A stretch of DNA of 64,000 bases from Methanogenium sp. S4BF. GTDB lineage: Archaea > Halobacteriota > Methanomicrobia > Methanomicrobiales > Methanomicrobiaceae. The translations under genes were made by a program, and so were the position numbers. How positions within the stretch are numbered: the first letter of the stretch is position 1; each line of letters begins with the position of its first letter. The DNA is taken from positions 1,423,940 to 1,487,939 of the forward strand of contig NZ_CP091277.1 in assembly GCF_029633965.1 (NCBI RefSeq), written 5' to 3'. The notes below the pieces were generated by a model, which saw nothing but the letters and a program-made list of their open reading frames with translations, ran no database searches and was not told where the DNA came from. Below, in pieces: positions 27,560-35,977 of the stretch.

Positions 27560-28342
27560 ATGAAACCGCCGGTGATCGAAGTGGAGCACGTAAGCCTCGG
27601 CCAGAACGGCCAGGTGATGCTGGAGGATATCAGCCTCACGGTCCGGGAACATGAATTTCACGCCATCATCGGCCCCAACGGCGGCGGAAAGACCACACTC
27701 CTGAAAGTGATCCTCGGCCTCATCCGGCCGGATTCAGGCACAGTCAGGGTATTGGGCGGCACTCCCCATGAGATGCGGGTGCATCTCGGGTATGTGCCCC
27801 AGTTCCGTACATTTGACTTTCAGTTCCCGATATCCGTGCAGGACATGGTCGCATCCGGACGCCTCGGCCATCTGGCAGGCCCCTTCCAGCGGTTCACCCG
27901 TGAAGATGAGGACGCGGCAGACGAGGCGATGGAGACGATGCAGATTACCCACCTGAAAGACCGCCCCATCCATGACATCTCGGGCGGTGAGCGTCAGCGG
28001 GCGATCATTGCCCGTGCCCTCGCCGGAAGACCTTCGGTTCTGCTCCTCGATGAGCCAACCGTCTATGTCGACAGCCCGACAGCAGTGCGCTTCTATGATA
28101 TTCTCAGCCGGCTGCGGGAATCGATGACCATCGTCCTTGTCACCCATGACATCAGCGCCCTCTCACCGGATGTCACCCACATCTCCTGTGTCAACCGCCG
28201 CCTCTTCACGCACCATGACAATCAGATCACCGATGATATGATCCAGGGCGCCTATCCCTGCCCGGTGGATCTCATCGCTCACGGCGTCCCCCACCGGGTT
28301 ATTCCCGACCATGAGAACCGGGTCTTCGGGGGCAGGAAATGA
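27560..28342 (+). CDS. Metal ABC transporter ATPase (ZnuC-like)
   Basis: 260 residues. Walker A GPNGGGKTT, signature ISGGERQRA, Walker B VLLLDEPT, and switch His in LVTHDIS. It powers the adjacent permease for Zn2+ or Mn2+ uptake. ATG 27560 lies 2 bases after the binding-protein stop codon; an earlier in-frame ATG (27545) overlaps that gene. Its stop overlaps the permease start (ATGA), showing tight coupling. Confidence 0.94.
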   Translation: MKPPVIEVEHVSLGQNGQVMLEDISLTVREHEFHAIIGPNGGGKTTLLKVILGLIRPDSGTVRVLGGTPHEMRVHLGYVPQFRTFDFQFPISVQDMVASGRLGHLAGPFQRFTREDEDAADEAMETMQITHLKDRPIHDISGGERQRAIIARALAGRPSVLLLDEPTVYVDSPTAVRFYDILSRLRESMTIVLVTHDISALSPDVTHISCVNRRLFTHHDNQITDDMIQGAYPCPVDLIAHGVPHRVIPDHENRVFGGRK

Positions 28343-29160
28343 TCGAGGCGCTGGGGTTTGAATTCTTCCGCAATGCACTCATCGCGGGACTCCTCGCAAG
28401 CATTGCCTGCGGCGTCATCGGCAGTTTCGTGGTCGTCAAACGCATGGCGTCCCTCGCAGGCGGCATCTCCCATGCGGCCTTCGGGGGGATCGGCCTAGGG
28501 TATTTTCTGGGTATCGACCCGCTTGCAGGCGCCGCGGCAGTCGCCCTCGGCACCTCTGCTGCCACCGCATGGATACGGATGAAGGCGCACCAGCATCTCG
28601 ACACACTCGTGGGTGCGGTGTGGGCCACCGGCATGGCGGCAGGCATCCTTTTTATCTACATCACTCCCGGATTTGCGCCTGACCTTTTCAGCTACCTCTT
28701 CGGAAATATTCTCCTGGTCCCCCGTGGCACGCTCTATTCCATGGCCATTCTCACTGCAGGCATCTGCGGCATTGTGGCCATCCTCTACCCCCGCCTTGTG
28801 GCAGTCACCTTTGATGAGGAGTATGCCTCGGTGATGGACCTCCACCCCGACCGAATCATGGTCATCCTCCTGCTTCTGACCGGCCTCACCGTGGTGATGC
28901 TCATCCAGATCGTGGGCATCATACTGGTGATTGCCCTCCTGACACTCCCTGCGGCAACCGCCCGCCTCTTTTCCCGCAGCATGAAAGGGCTTATTGTCGG
29001 TGCATCGCTCCTCGGCATCGTCTTCACCACTGCAGGCATCTGGCTCTCCTATGCCTTTGACATCCCGTCCGGTGCGACGATTGTGATCGTGAGTGCATGT
29101 GTGTATTTCGGAGCGCTCCCCCTGCAGCGGCGGATACAGGGGCGCAGGAAATCAATCTGA
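28339..29160 (+). CDS. Metal ABC transporter permease (ZnuB/ABC-3 family)
   Basis: 273 residues with about eight membrane helices of the ABC-3 family. The conserved segment GGISHAAFGGIGLGYFLGI and the late LLTLPAATARL are typical. It forms the membrane channel for the ZnuA/ZnuC-like partners just upstream. The metal cannot be decided from sequence; zinc or manganese are most likely. No Zur or MntR-type regulator is in the window. Confidence 0.93.
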   Translation: MIEALGFEFFRNALIAGLLASIACGVIGSFVVVKRMASLAGGISHAAFGGIGLGYFLGIDPLAGAAAVALGTSAATAWIRMKAHQHLDTLVGAVWATGMAAGILFIYITPGFAPDLFSYLFGNILLVPRGTLYSMAILTAGICGIVAILYPRLVAVTFDEEYASVMDLHPDRIMVILLLLTGLTVVMLIQIVGIILVIALLTLPAATARLFSRSMKGLIVGASLLGIVFTTAGIWLSYAFDIPSGATIVIVSACVYFGALPLQRRIQGRRKSI

Positions 29161-29245
29161 AAAATGGACTCCCGTAAAGCTCCATTAAGAGAGAACGGCG
29201 GAACCTCACAGGCAAACAGACAAAAAACAGGGAAAGAGGGAGAGG

Positions 29246-30754
29246 TCAGGGTGCCGGCATATACCGGACGCACGGGTTGCTTTCTTTGTCGTATAAGGTC
29301 AGGTCATTTTCCCGGATCTTATAGGAGGCGGCATCCTCCAGTGCTGTCAGATAGCCGCTTTCCTGCTCCATCACCCCTTCCGGGGATTTGCAGTACATCA
29401 TGGAGAGACCCAGCGGACCAACGGAAAACTTCTGTCCATCCGTCGTATATGAGCCAAAATAACTATTGCAGCCTGCACGCCCGGTTACCTGCCAGTCAGT
29501 CCCAAATACCGCTGTCAGCTCTGTGCCCTCCAGTACGGATACCAGATTCCCGTCCGCATCCCGGTATGAAACCGTCAGCCAGTCACCTGCCAGAGGATTC
29601 GCCCGTTCGAGAGTATAAGTTAAAAGAGTGATTCCGTCTGCATCACGCACCGTGAGCGTGTCCGGTGTCCGGTCAATCATGCCTGCATCACCAAGAAGGA
29701 CCAGATACCGCGCTTCCTGCTCCATCACCCCGTCAGGTGAATCGCAGTACATCCTTGTTGAGCCGACAGGCCCGATGGTCATTTCCATCCCGCTCACCGT
29801 ATAGGGCGCAAGATAATCGTTGCACCCGGCACTGCCGGTCACCTGACCGTCTGCACCAAAGACCGCAGTGACGATAGTGCCAGCCCGTGGTGAAACCACC
29901 CCGCCCTGCCCGTTGTTATATCCGGACAGTTCCCAGGTCACCCCTTGTGGGTTGGGAGTATAGGGTCCGAACACTGCCATCTGACGGCCATCTGCACTCA
30001 CGAGGGACAATTCACCTGCCCCGACGCGGTATGAGGCGGCAGCCTGCACAGCTGCAAAATATGCACTCTCCTGATCCATCACGCCATCCGGGTCCATGCA
30101 GTACATCTCAGTCATGGCAAGAGGCCCGATGGAAATGCTTTTTCCGCTCACGACATATGAACCGGAATAGCTGTTGCATCCCGCATTTCCTGACATCTGC
30201 CCGTCTTCACCGAACATGGCCGTGACAGAACTTCCGGTGACAACTGAGACAAAACCTCCCGCTCCGTTATTGTAGCCGGTAAGCTCCCATTTCGTCCCTG
30301 CCAGATTCTGATCCACCATCCGGAAGATGAGAATCGCCTGTCCTGATGGATCTGTGAACGTAAGCCGGTCACCGGATATCGTGTACCCGGCAACGGTCCC
30401 AAGAAGGGCCAGGTACTGCGCTTCCTGATTCATGACATCCGCCCTGTCACAGTACATCAGCGTCACCACGGGGAGATCCAGGGTAAGTGACTGCCCGTCC
30501 GTGAGATATGCCGCATGATACCTGTTGCACCCGGACAAACCTGAGACAGATCCCCCGACAAACTCTGCAGTGACGGGAGCTTCGGCAATCGCTGCGGTCA
30601 TTGCCCCATCCACACCCACATATGTCTCAAGCAACCAGACTGGACCGGTCAGTTCCCCCCCTGTAATCTCCTCCGGCTCCTCCGTACATCCACAACAGAA
30701 GGATACGGCTAAGACAAGGATACACGCCCCCACGGTCAATACACCTCTTCTCAT
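29246..30754 (-). CDS. Lipoprotein with four META (HslJ-like) domains
   Basis: 502 residues from ATG 30754. The signal sequence ends in a lipobox region (VSFCCGC). Four META domains of about 115 residues follow. Domains 2-4 repeat W-x-L or W-L-T at the start, the motif G(R/N/S)AGCN(S/D)Y in the middle, and MYC-x-(S/D)P-(D/E)GVM-(D/E)QE-(S/A) later; domain 1 is more divergent (GLSGCNRYHA). Each has paired Cys that could form a disulfide. META proteins are linked to stress and heat-shock phenotypes in bacteria; the molecular role is unknown. Confidence 0.88.
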   Translation of the reverse strand: MRRGVLTVGACILVLAVSFCCGCTEEPEEITGGELTGPVWLLETYVGVDGAMTAAIAEAPVTAEFVGGSVSGLSGCNRYHAAYLTDGQSLTLDLPVVTLMYCDRADVMNQEAQYLALLGTVAGYTISGDRLTFTDPSGQAILIFRMVDQNLAGTKWELTGYNNGAGGFVSVVTGSSVTAMFGEDGQMSGNAGCNSYSGSYVVSGKSISIGPLAMTEMYCMDPDGVMDQESAYFAAVQAAASYRVGAGELSLVSADGRQMAVFGPYTPNPQGVTWELSGYNNGQGGVVSPRAGTIVTAVFGADGQVTGSAGCNDYLAPYTVSGMEMTIGPVGSTRMYCDSPDGVMEQEARYLVLLGDAGMIDRTPDTLTVRDADGITLLTYTLERANPLAGDWLTVSYRDADGNLVSVLEGTELTAVFGTDWQVTGRAGCNSYFGSYTTDGQKFSVGPLGLSMMYCKSPEGVMEQESGYLTALEDAASYKIRENDLTLYDKESNPCVRYMPAP

Positions 30755-31060
30755 ACGTCCCTGAATAACACCGGAACAATATATAAATGATGGTGAAAAC
30801 GATACCACACCACCCAACCCACTCATCCCGTCATTCTGAGGAACAGACGGAGCAGCAGAACGGAGAAGAGGTGTCGTGAGATATGTATGATACCGGATGC
30901 TGCGCGGAAGGTGCGTTTATACGGGCATGAAACCGCAAAGCCACCAAAGATGCGTGCGGCACCTTTTCTCATCATCGCTGATTCGCGGTAAGGCCGGCTG
31001 GTGAGGCTGGTGAAACAGGCAGCATCAGTATAAAAACGTGGAAAATGGGAGGAATCAGGA
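30755..31060. other. Intergenic region, no gene seen
   Basis: 306 bases. It should contain the META lipoprotein promoter; minus-strand CATTTATATATTG at about 30776-30788 is a good TATA candidate, about 25-35 bases before ATG 30754. The rest, up to the iorB stop codon, shows no gene or repeat. Confidence 0.45.
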
Positions 31061-31642
31061 TTATTTCTGTAGGCACGCCCGGCCCAGTTCAAAGGCCCGG
31101 AGATTGGTCTCCACCGTCTTCGGCGGCACAGACCGGGAGATGGCCTCCCTGAGCGCCTCAACACTCAGCGGCAGTGCGTGTGACGCCGCACCCAGCATCA
31201 CCACATTCTGCGCGAGAATGGTGCCTGCCTCCGTTGCAAGCCCTGCCGCGTCAATCGCGGTGCAGGAGATATCTGCGAGGCGCTCCAGAATCTCAGCCTG
31301 CGTCGGCACCTCCGCACCGGCGGTGAAGGCCGATGTCGGGATAATGACGGCATCACTGGTCACGATGCTGCCGCCGGGTTTGAGGAAGTGGCGGTAGCGG
31401 AGGGCTTCCAGCAGGTCAAACGAGATGATGATGTCAGCGGTACCCGGCGAGATGAGAGGGCCGTAGATTCCGCCAATCCTGATATGGGTCTCCACAGACC
31501 CACCCCGTTGTGCCATACCGTGGGTCTCTGCACCGCGGACCGGCAGACCCGCAATCAGGCATGCCTCGCCGAGAATGTTTGAGGCGAGAATAGTGCCCTG
31601 TCCGCCGACGCCGACAATCAGCACATCAAAGGATTGGCTCAT
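31061..31642 (-). CDS. iorB: Indolepyruvate ferredoxin oxidoreductase beta subunit
   Basis: 193 residues, the usual size. This is the gamma-type domain of 2-oxoacid oxidoreductases, with VGVGGQGTILASNILGEA at the start and GLPVRGAETHGMAQRGGSV. It pairs with IorA to oxidise aryl pyruvates to aryl-acetyl-CoA, reducing ferredoxin; in methanogens it may also run in reverse to make aromatic amino acids from aryl acetates. The ATG overlaps the iorA stop (ATGA). Confidence 0.95.
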   Translation of the reverse strand: MSQSFDVLIVGVGGQGTILASNILGEACLIAGLPVRGAETHGMAQRGGSVETHIRIGGIYGPLISPGTADIIISFDLLEALRYRHFLKPGGSIVTSDAVIIPTSAFTAGAEVPTQAEILERLADISCTAIDAAGLATEAGTILAQNVVMLGAASHALPLSVEALREAISRSVPPKTVETNLRAFELGRACLQK

Positions 31643-33408
31643 TTCGAACCTCCCTTATGAATTGCACCCGCAGGACAGATGTCAGCACAGACCGAACAGC
31701 CGCTGCAGAGGCTTGTTATAACCGCCTTTTCGTTGTGGAATTCGATTGCCGGGCACCCGAACTTCACACAGAGACCGCAGCCGGTGCAGACCTCCGGGTC
31801 CACCACATACGGTTTCCGGCGGACGCCCTCACGGCGTGCCGCAATCACACATGGCTGCCGGGCCACGATCACCTTTACGCCGTCGCGCTCTTTTGCCGTC
31901 TGCAGTGCCTGAAGAAGACCGGTGAGATCATAGGAGCTGATCGTCTCGACCCAGGGCGCGCCGCATGACCGGCAGATTGCCTCAAGGGAAACAGGAGGAG
32001 AGGCGACACCGGCGGCAGTCACGCCGGTATTCGGGTTGGGCTGGTGGCCGGTCATCGCGGTGATGCGGTTATCGAGAATGACCACTGTCATATTGGCGCC
32101 ATTATAGACCGCATTCAAAAGACCCTGAATGCCGGTGTGCAGGAAGGTCGAGTCACCGATGGTGCAGACCACCGGCCGGGTTTCACCGGACTGCGCAATG
32201 CCGCTTCCGACCGTGACAGACGCACCCATACAGATGGTGGTGTCCACCATGCCGAGCTGGATGCCCAGAGTATAACAGCCGATGTCACTCGGGAAGATGC
32301 CGTCCTTAAACACCTTCTTCATCGCATAGAAGACCGCACGGTGGCCGCATCCGGCACAGAGAAGCGGCGGGCGGGCCGGGATGCCGGCCTCCGGCTCGAC
32401 GGCAGGGTAGGTCTTTGTCGGAGTGAACCCGGCCGAGAGCATCGCCTCTGCCACGGCAGCGGGGGAGAGTTCACCTTCCATCGGCAGATGACCGTCCATC
32501 TTCCCGTGCACGACGGTCGTTGTCGCGGCCATGCGAACCGCCTCTTCGATAACCGGCGAGAGTTCTTCGATGACAAGGACCGTCTCATGCTGGTCAACAA
32601 ACGCTTTGAGCCATGCGGCGTCAATCGGGTAGGCACCAATCTTTGCAAACGAGACATCACCTGAAATCAGCTCTTCGGCGTAGGATGCGGCAATACCGCC
32701 GCTGATGATGGCTGTCTTCCCGCGCACCTCTGCGGTGTTGAACCCTTCATCAACAAGCATCTTCGCAAGGCCCGGCTGTTTTTCGTTGAGTATTTTGTGC
32801 AGCACCCGCGTATGTTTCGGGATGACTACATACTGCTGAGGGTTGCGTACAAATGCACCCTTCCGGTGCCCGGTGCCGGGCTCGCCCGGCTCAGCGTCAC
32901 TTTTAGAGTGGCATATGCGCGTTGTCGGCCGGAAGAGCACCGGCAGACCCACCTTTTCAGAGATTGCAAAGGCTGCCTTCATCATCGAATGCGCTTCACG
33001 GACACTTGCAGGGTCCAGGCACGGGATCTTTGCAAAGAGGGCATAGCGCCTGCTGTCCTGTTCATTCTGTGAACTGTGGGCATACGGGTCATCGGCAGAG
33101 AGAATCACAAACCCGCCGGTGACACCGGTGTAGGCACTGGTAAGCAGCGGATCCGCTGCCACATTGAGCCCCACATGCTTCATGGTCACCAGAGAACGGA
33201 TGCCGGTCCATGCCGCAGCAAGGGCATTTTCAAAGGCAACCTTCTCATTAACGGACCATTCAACGTAGAAATCGCGGTCTTTCTGGTGGCGGAGGTAATC
33301 AATCACTTCTGATGAAGGAGTCCCCGGGTACCCGCTCGCAAAGTCAATCTCTGCTTCCAGGCACGCATGGGCGATCACCTCATTCCCCAGCATATATCGA
33401 GTATTCAT
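31639..33408 (-). CDS. iorA: Indolepyruvate ferredoxin oxidoreductase alpha subunit
   Basis: 589 residues from ATG 33408 (the next in-frame ATG at 33393 is also possible; a longer frame reaches 33471 but lacks family likeness). N-terminal pyrimidine-binding domain (ASGYPGTPSSEV), middle domain, then the TPP-binding domain (LCAGCGHRA, GDSTFLHTGIQGL). The C-terminal ferredoxin domain carries two clusters, CTGCGLCVKFGCP and CSGCSVCADICP. First gene of iorAB. Confidence 0.95.
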   Translation of the reverse strand: MNTRYMLGNEVIAHACLEAEIDFASGYPGTPSSEVIDYLRHQKDRDFYVEWSVNEKVAFENALAAAWTGIRSLVTMKHVGLNVAADPLLTSAYTGVTGGFVILSADDPYAHSSQNEQDSRRYALFAKIPCLDPASVREAHSMMKAAFAISEKVGLPVLFRPTTRICHSKSDAEPGEPGTGHRKGAFVRNPQQYVVIPKHTRVLHKILNEKQPGLAKMLVDEGFNTAEVRGKTAIISGGIAASYAEELISGDVSFAKIGAYPIDAAWLKAFVDQHETVLVIEELSPVIEEAVRMAATTTVVHGKMDGHLPMEGELSPAAVAEAMLSAGFTPTKTYPAVEPEAGIPARPPLLCAGCGHRAVFYAMKKVFKDGIFPSDIGCYTLGIQLGMVDTTICMGASVTVGSGIAQSGETRPVVCTIGDSTFLHTGIQGLLNAVYNGANMTVVILDNRITAMTGHQPNPNTGVTAAGVASPPVSLEAICRSCGAPWVETISSYDLTGLLQALQTAKERDGVKVIVARQPCVIAARREGVRRKPYVVDPEVCTGCGLCVKFGCPAIEFHNEKAVITSLCSGCSVCADICPAGAIHKGGSK

Positions 33409-33557
33409 ACCTGACAAAAGGTATGAGAAAAAAGGGTTTATACTATTCTGATCCATTGCGCTGCCGAACACATCAGACGCACAGGAACAAAACCCCCGGA
33501 CAAAATCAAAACTGTTAATTACCCGGCAATCCCATCTAATTAGGTAATTCTAAGACA

Positions 33558-33630
33558 GGGCCCGTAGCATAGTCGGTGGTGCACCCGGCTGATAACCGGG
33601 AGGTCGTGCGTTCGAGTCGCACCGGGCCCA
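33558..33630 (+). tRNA. tRNA-Ile (anticodon GAT)
   Basis: 73-nt cloverleaf. Acceptor GGGCCCG pairs with CGGGCCC, anticodon stem CCCGG/CCGGG, loop CTGATAA with GAT, T arm GTGCGTTCGAGTCGCAC. Discriminator A; CCA not encoded. Short T runs follow. Confidence 0.96.
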
Positions 33631-33710
33631 TCCTTTTCATATTTTTCTGATGATGAGAGTCATCCGTTTCATTTCATTTCCTTAATAAGGAGAGGCCCAC
33701 AATACACTGT

Positions 33711-34181
33711 ATGGACACACGACAGGTCGCAGCTGTCTTCATCGCAGGTATTGCCGTCTTCGCATATCTCTCAATCACCGGCCAGTTTGCAGCAAGCATC
33801 GTCGTCATGCTCTTACTGATAATCGGGATGACCGCCTATATGACCATGCTTGGGAAAACACTCAGTAATGTTCCTGAGCTGACGGCAAGGCTCAGTCCGG
33901 ACGCAAAGAAGATCATCATCAGAAACTCAGGGAACACCAGCGCCGTGCAGATTCATGTCGCGGTTGTCCCTCTTGATATTGAATATGATGTTGCAGAAGT
34001 CTCTCCTGATATGGAACACACGTACGCTGTTGAACGTATGATCAGTGAAGGAAAGGCATACATCACATGGAAAGACCACGAGGGCCATGCGTTCAGCCAT
34101 GAGAGCCCCATCTCGGCACTGGGTAAAGGAGAGGATGACCTGCTCAAACCCATGTTTCCGATGTTTGATATCAAAAAGTGA
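33711..34181 (+). CDS. Small membrane protein with cytoplasmic or external beta domain, unknown function
   Basis: 156 residues. Two adjacent hydrophobic helices (about 7-24 and 27-47) are followed by a soluble domain of alternating strands (KKIIIRNSGNTSAVQIHVAVVP). The protein ends in a Met/Pro/Phe-rich segment. The family is not recognised. The ATG at 33711 follows TAATAAGGAGAGG at some distance. It is transcribed convergently with the small secreted protein at 34357. Confidence 0.65.
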   Translation: MDTRQVAAVFIAGIAVFAYLSITGQFAASIVVMLLLIIGMTAYMTMLGKTLSNVPELTARLSPDAKKIIIRNSGNTSAVQIHVAVVPLDIEYDVAEVSPDMEHTYAVERMISEGKAYITWKDHEGHAFSHESPISALGKGEDDLLKPMFPMFDIKK

Positions 34182-34356
34182 TCAAACAGGCAATACCGGG
34201 ATATTCTGGCGGACGCGGCAGATATCACCAGCATCAGGGTATCTTCAGGAGAAGTGAACGGGCATACATCACTGCAGCATGCCCCGTTCCCGGATCAATT
34301 ATTCAGCACTTTTTTGTACGGATTCAGAAGGTTTCGTTCCGTCAGGCGATTCCCGA

Positions 34357-34824
34357 TCATCTGCTCAATTCTTCACCATCACCGGAAGGCCCCTCTTCAG
34401 AAAGCTTCTTTATCAGCGCATGAACCATGTCCATGTCCCCCAATGCAAAGGCGGTGCGGATTTCTGTCACATCGATGCCCTGTTCTTCAATAGTGGCAAT
34501 ATGTCCTGCAATCTGATCTTCACGCTTTACCTCTCCAATCCGGTCCCGGCCGCATTCAGCTCCTTCTGACCGTATCTCATGGTCTTCATCGGTACTGACA
34601 GGTCCCTTATCACGAAGTTCTGCCGGCTGCGCATGAACCGTGTCCATGTCACCTGACTCAAAGGCGACGCGGATTTCTGTTACATCAATGCCCTGCTCTT
34701 CAAGAAGAGCAGGACTGTCCACCATCTGCCGGCCGGGGTCCGCACTCACAGGGAAGATGACAAGTGCAAAGAGACAGAGAGTCACTGCAAAACCCGCCAG
34801 CAGTATCTTTGAATGGGTTATCAT
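34357..34824 (-). CDS. Small secreted protein with repeated TEIR-GDMD units
   Basis: 155 residues. The signal peptide (about 1-28, ending PVSA) is closely similar to that of the Cys-rich protein at 35317. Two near-identical units, each LEEQGIDVTEIR or IEEQGIDVTEIR, then AF, two residues, GDMD and VHA, sit at about 41-70 and 112-140. A charged linker contains a single Cys. The predicted mature protein is acidic. Its promoter carries the palindromic operator shared with the 35317 gene and the FHA-regulator operon. No enzyme motif; function unknown, probably external. Confidence 0.75.
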   Translation of the reverse strand: MITHSKILLAGFAVTLCLFALVIFPVSADPGRQMVDSPALLEEQGIDVTEIRVAFESGDMDTVHAQPAELRDKGPVSTDEDHEIRSEGAECGRDRIGEVKREDQIAGHIATIEEQGIDVTEIRTAFALGDMDMVHALIKKLSEEGPSGDGEELSR

Positions 34825-35316
34825 ATGGATTCATTTCCTTTTTTTCATTGCCGGGTGCTCAAGGGGCCGGGCATATATCTCCGGAACCCCGGTCCCTGAA
34901 TATAGATCCCCCTGTTCAGGGATAAATGAACAAAATAGCCGTGATTTCATAGCAGAACCGGACGGTTGTATCCTGCAAATCCGAAAGAATACCTCCCACT
35001 GGTGAATCGGGAGAGATGCCTGAAGGCAAACCACTATCTGCAAATATATCAGCCATCCGTTTTCAGACGGATTATCTGTGTCAGGACTGAACACGTGTCA
35101 AAAAAGGAACGGAAGAGTTTCCCCGATTATGGATGGCGGGGCTGATTCTCATACCAAACCATTTCTGGCGGTCAGGGAATACCCATTTTGTGGTGGATAG
35201 TATGGTTCGTTTGTGATAGGTGCAGTATATGCATCAGGTACTTTCACAAGGCATTTCCGGGAAGAAAAGGGAGAATCACTCCCCCGATCTGCGGACACAC
35301 CCTAATTTTGAATCGG
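34825..35316. other. Intergenic region with shared-operator promoter
   Basis: 492 bases between two secreted-protein genes. The promoter and operator near 34922-34967 are described separately. The rest (about 35000-35316) shows no gene; an 87-residue minus-strand frame (34831-35094) overlaps the promoter and is not credited. Several short A-rich tracts are present. Confidence 0.5.
34922..34967 (-). promoter_or_regulatory. Operator-TATA promoter of the 34357 gene
   Basis: On the minus strand AACC-GTCC-GGTT forms the palindrome (34956-34967). Exactly 28 nt after TCCGGTTC comes TTTATC (TATA element, 34921-34926). The block from TCCGGTTCTGC through TTTTGTTCATTTAT is nearly identical to that before the 35317 gene. 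Confidence 0.7.
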
Positions 35317-35778
35317 TCACTCAGATGAAGCCATGCCTGAGGATTCGGCTCCGGACCCATAACCCGGTCCGAACCCATTTGTAAAGCAGTTCAGGATTCC
35401 ATTCTGCATGCACGCACCACGCAGTTCTCCCAGCATGGCACCAATCGTTTCCATGTCACCCGATGCAAGGGCGGCACGGATTTCGGTCATCCCAATGCCC
35501 CCCGCATCCGGCATGGCAGTCCGCCCACCCATAATCCGGTCACATGTCTGGTTACAGGTCTGGTTACAGGTCTGATCACAGGTCTGGGTGCAGGTCTGGT
35601 CGCGCGTCTTATCGCAGTCACCGGCACACATCCCTGTGCTTTCTGCAGCAGAACCATTGCCTGCGCCATTGCCGGCACCTTTGCCCATCCCGGATGCACT
35701 CACCGGAGAGATGATGAATGCACAGAGGCAGAGACCCACGACAAGGCCTGCCAATAGTGTCTTTGAACGTATTTTCAT
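35317..35778 (-). CDS. Small secreted Cys-rich protein with C-x3-C array
   Basis: 153 residues from ATG 35778; the frame is open further upstream but crosses the promoter, and a GTGATC ribosome site precedes this ATG. Signal peptide about 1-29 (ending PVSAS). A Gly/Asn-rich stretch follows, then Cys51, 55, 63, 67, 71, 75 and 79 in C-x3-C spacing, encoded by 12-base tandem repeats (35541-35612). A single MTEIR, AALASGDMET unit at about 97-115 matches the neighbour at 34357. Two more Cys lie near 123 and 131. It could bind metal or form disulfides outside the cell. Shares the operator with the kinase operon. Confidence 0.75.
   Translation of the reverse strand: MKIRSKTLLAGLVVGLCLCAFIISPVSASGMGKGAGNGAGNGSAAESTGMCAGDCDKTRDQTCTQTCDQTCNQTCNQTCDRIMGGRTAMPDAGGIGMTEIRAALASGDMETIGAMLGELRGACMQNGILNCFTNGFGPGYGSGAESSGMASSE
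35541..35612. repeat. 12-bp tandem repeat inside the Cys-rich protein gene
   Basis: About six units of the form TACAGGTCTGGT on the plus strand, the central ones nearly perfect. In frame they encode QTC preceded by Asp, Asn or Thr, so slippage would change the number of C-x3-C units without a frameshift. Confidence 0.8.
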
Positions 35779-35870
35779 TTTGATCACTTCCATTTCAATA
35801 TCTGACAGGTGCAGGACAGACAGCCTCAGGCGCCCCCCGCTCCCTGAACATACATCCCTTCTGCTCAGGT

Positions 35871-35922
35871 ATAAATGAACAAAATAGGAACACTCCCACC
35901 GCAGAACCGGATAGTTCCATAC
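35871..35922 (-). promoter_or_regulatory. Operator-TATA promoter of the 35317 gene
   Basis: The minus strand reads GTATGGAAC-TATCC-GGTTC (imperfect palindrome, 35904-35922). The TATA element TTTATA starts exactly 28 nt after TCCGGTTC. Roughly 80 bases here align with the promoter of the 34357 gene. Confidence 0.72.
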
Positions 35923-35977
35923 ATGCAGCCATGCCGTTTCAAAAAAAAAATAGAGAGAAGACGAGCCGGGACAGAAC

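Noticed and set aside
34831-35094. 87-codon minus-strand frame between secreted-protein genes
   Set aside because: It runs across the operator and TATA element of the next gene, so it would be untranscribed at its start under the promoter model.
35541-35612. Possible CRISPR-like array
   Set aside because: The 12-bp repeats are directly tandem, without spacers, and are in frame within a coding sequence.
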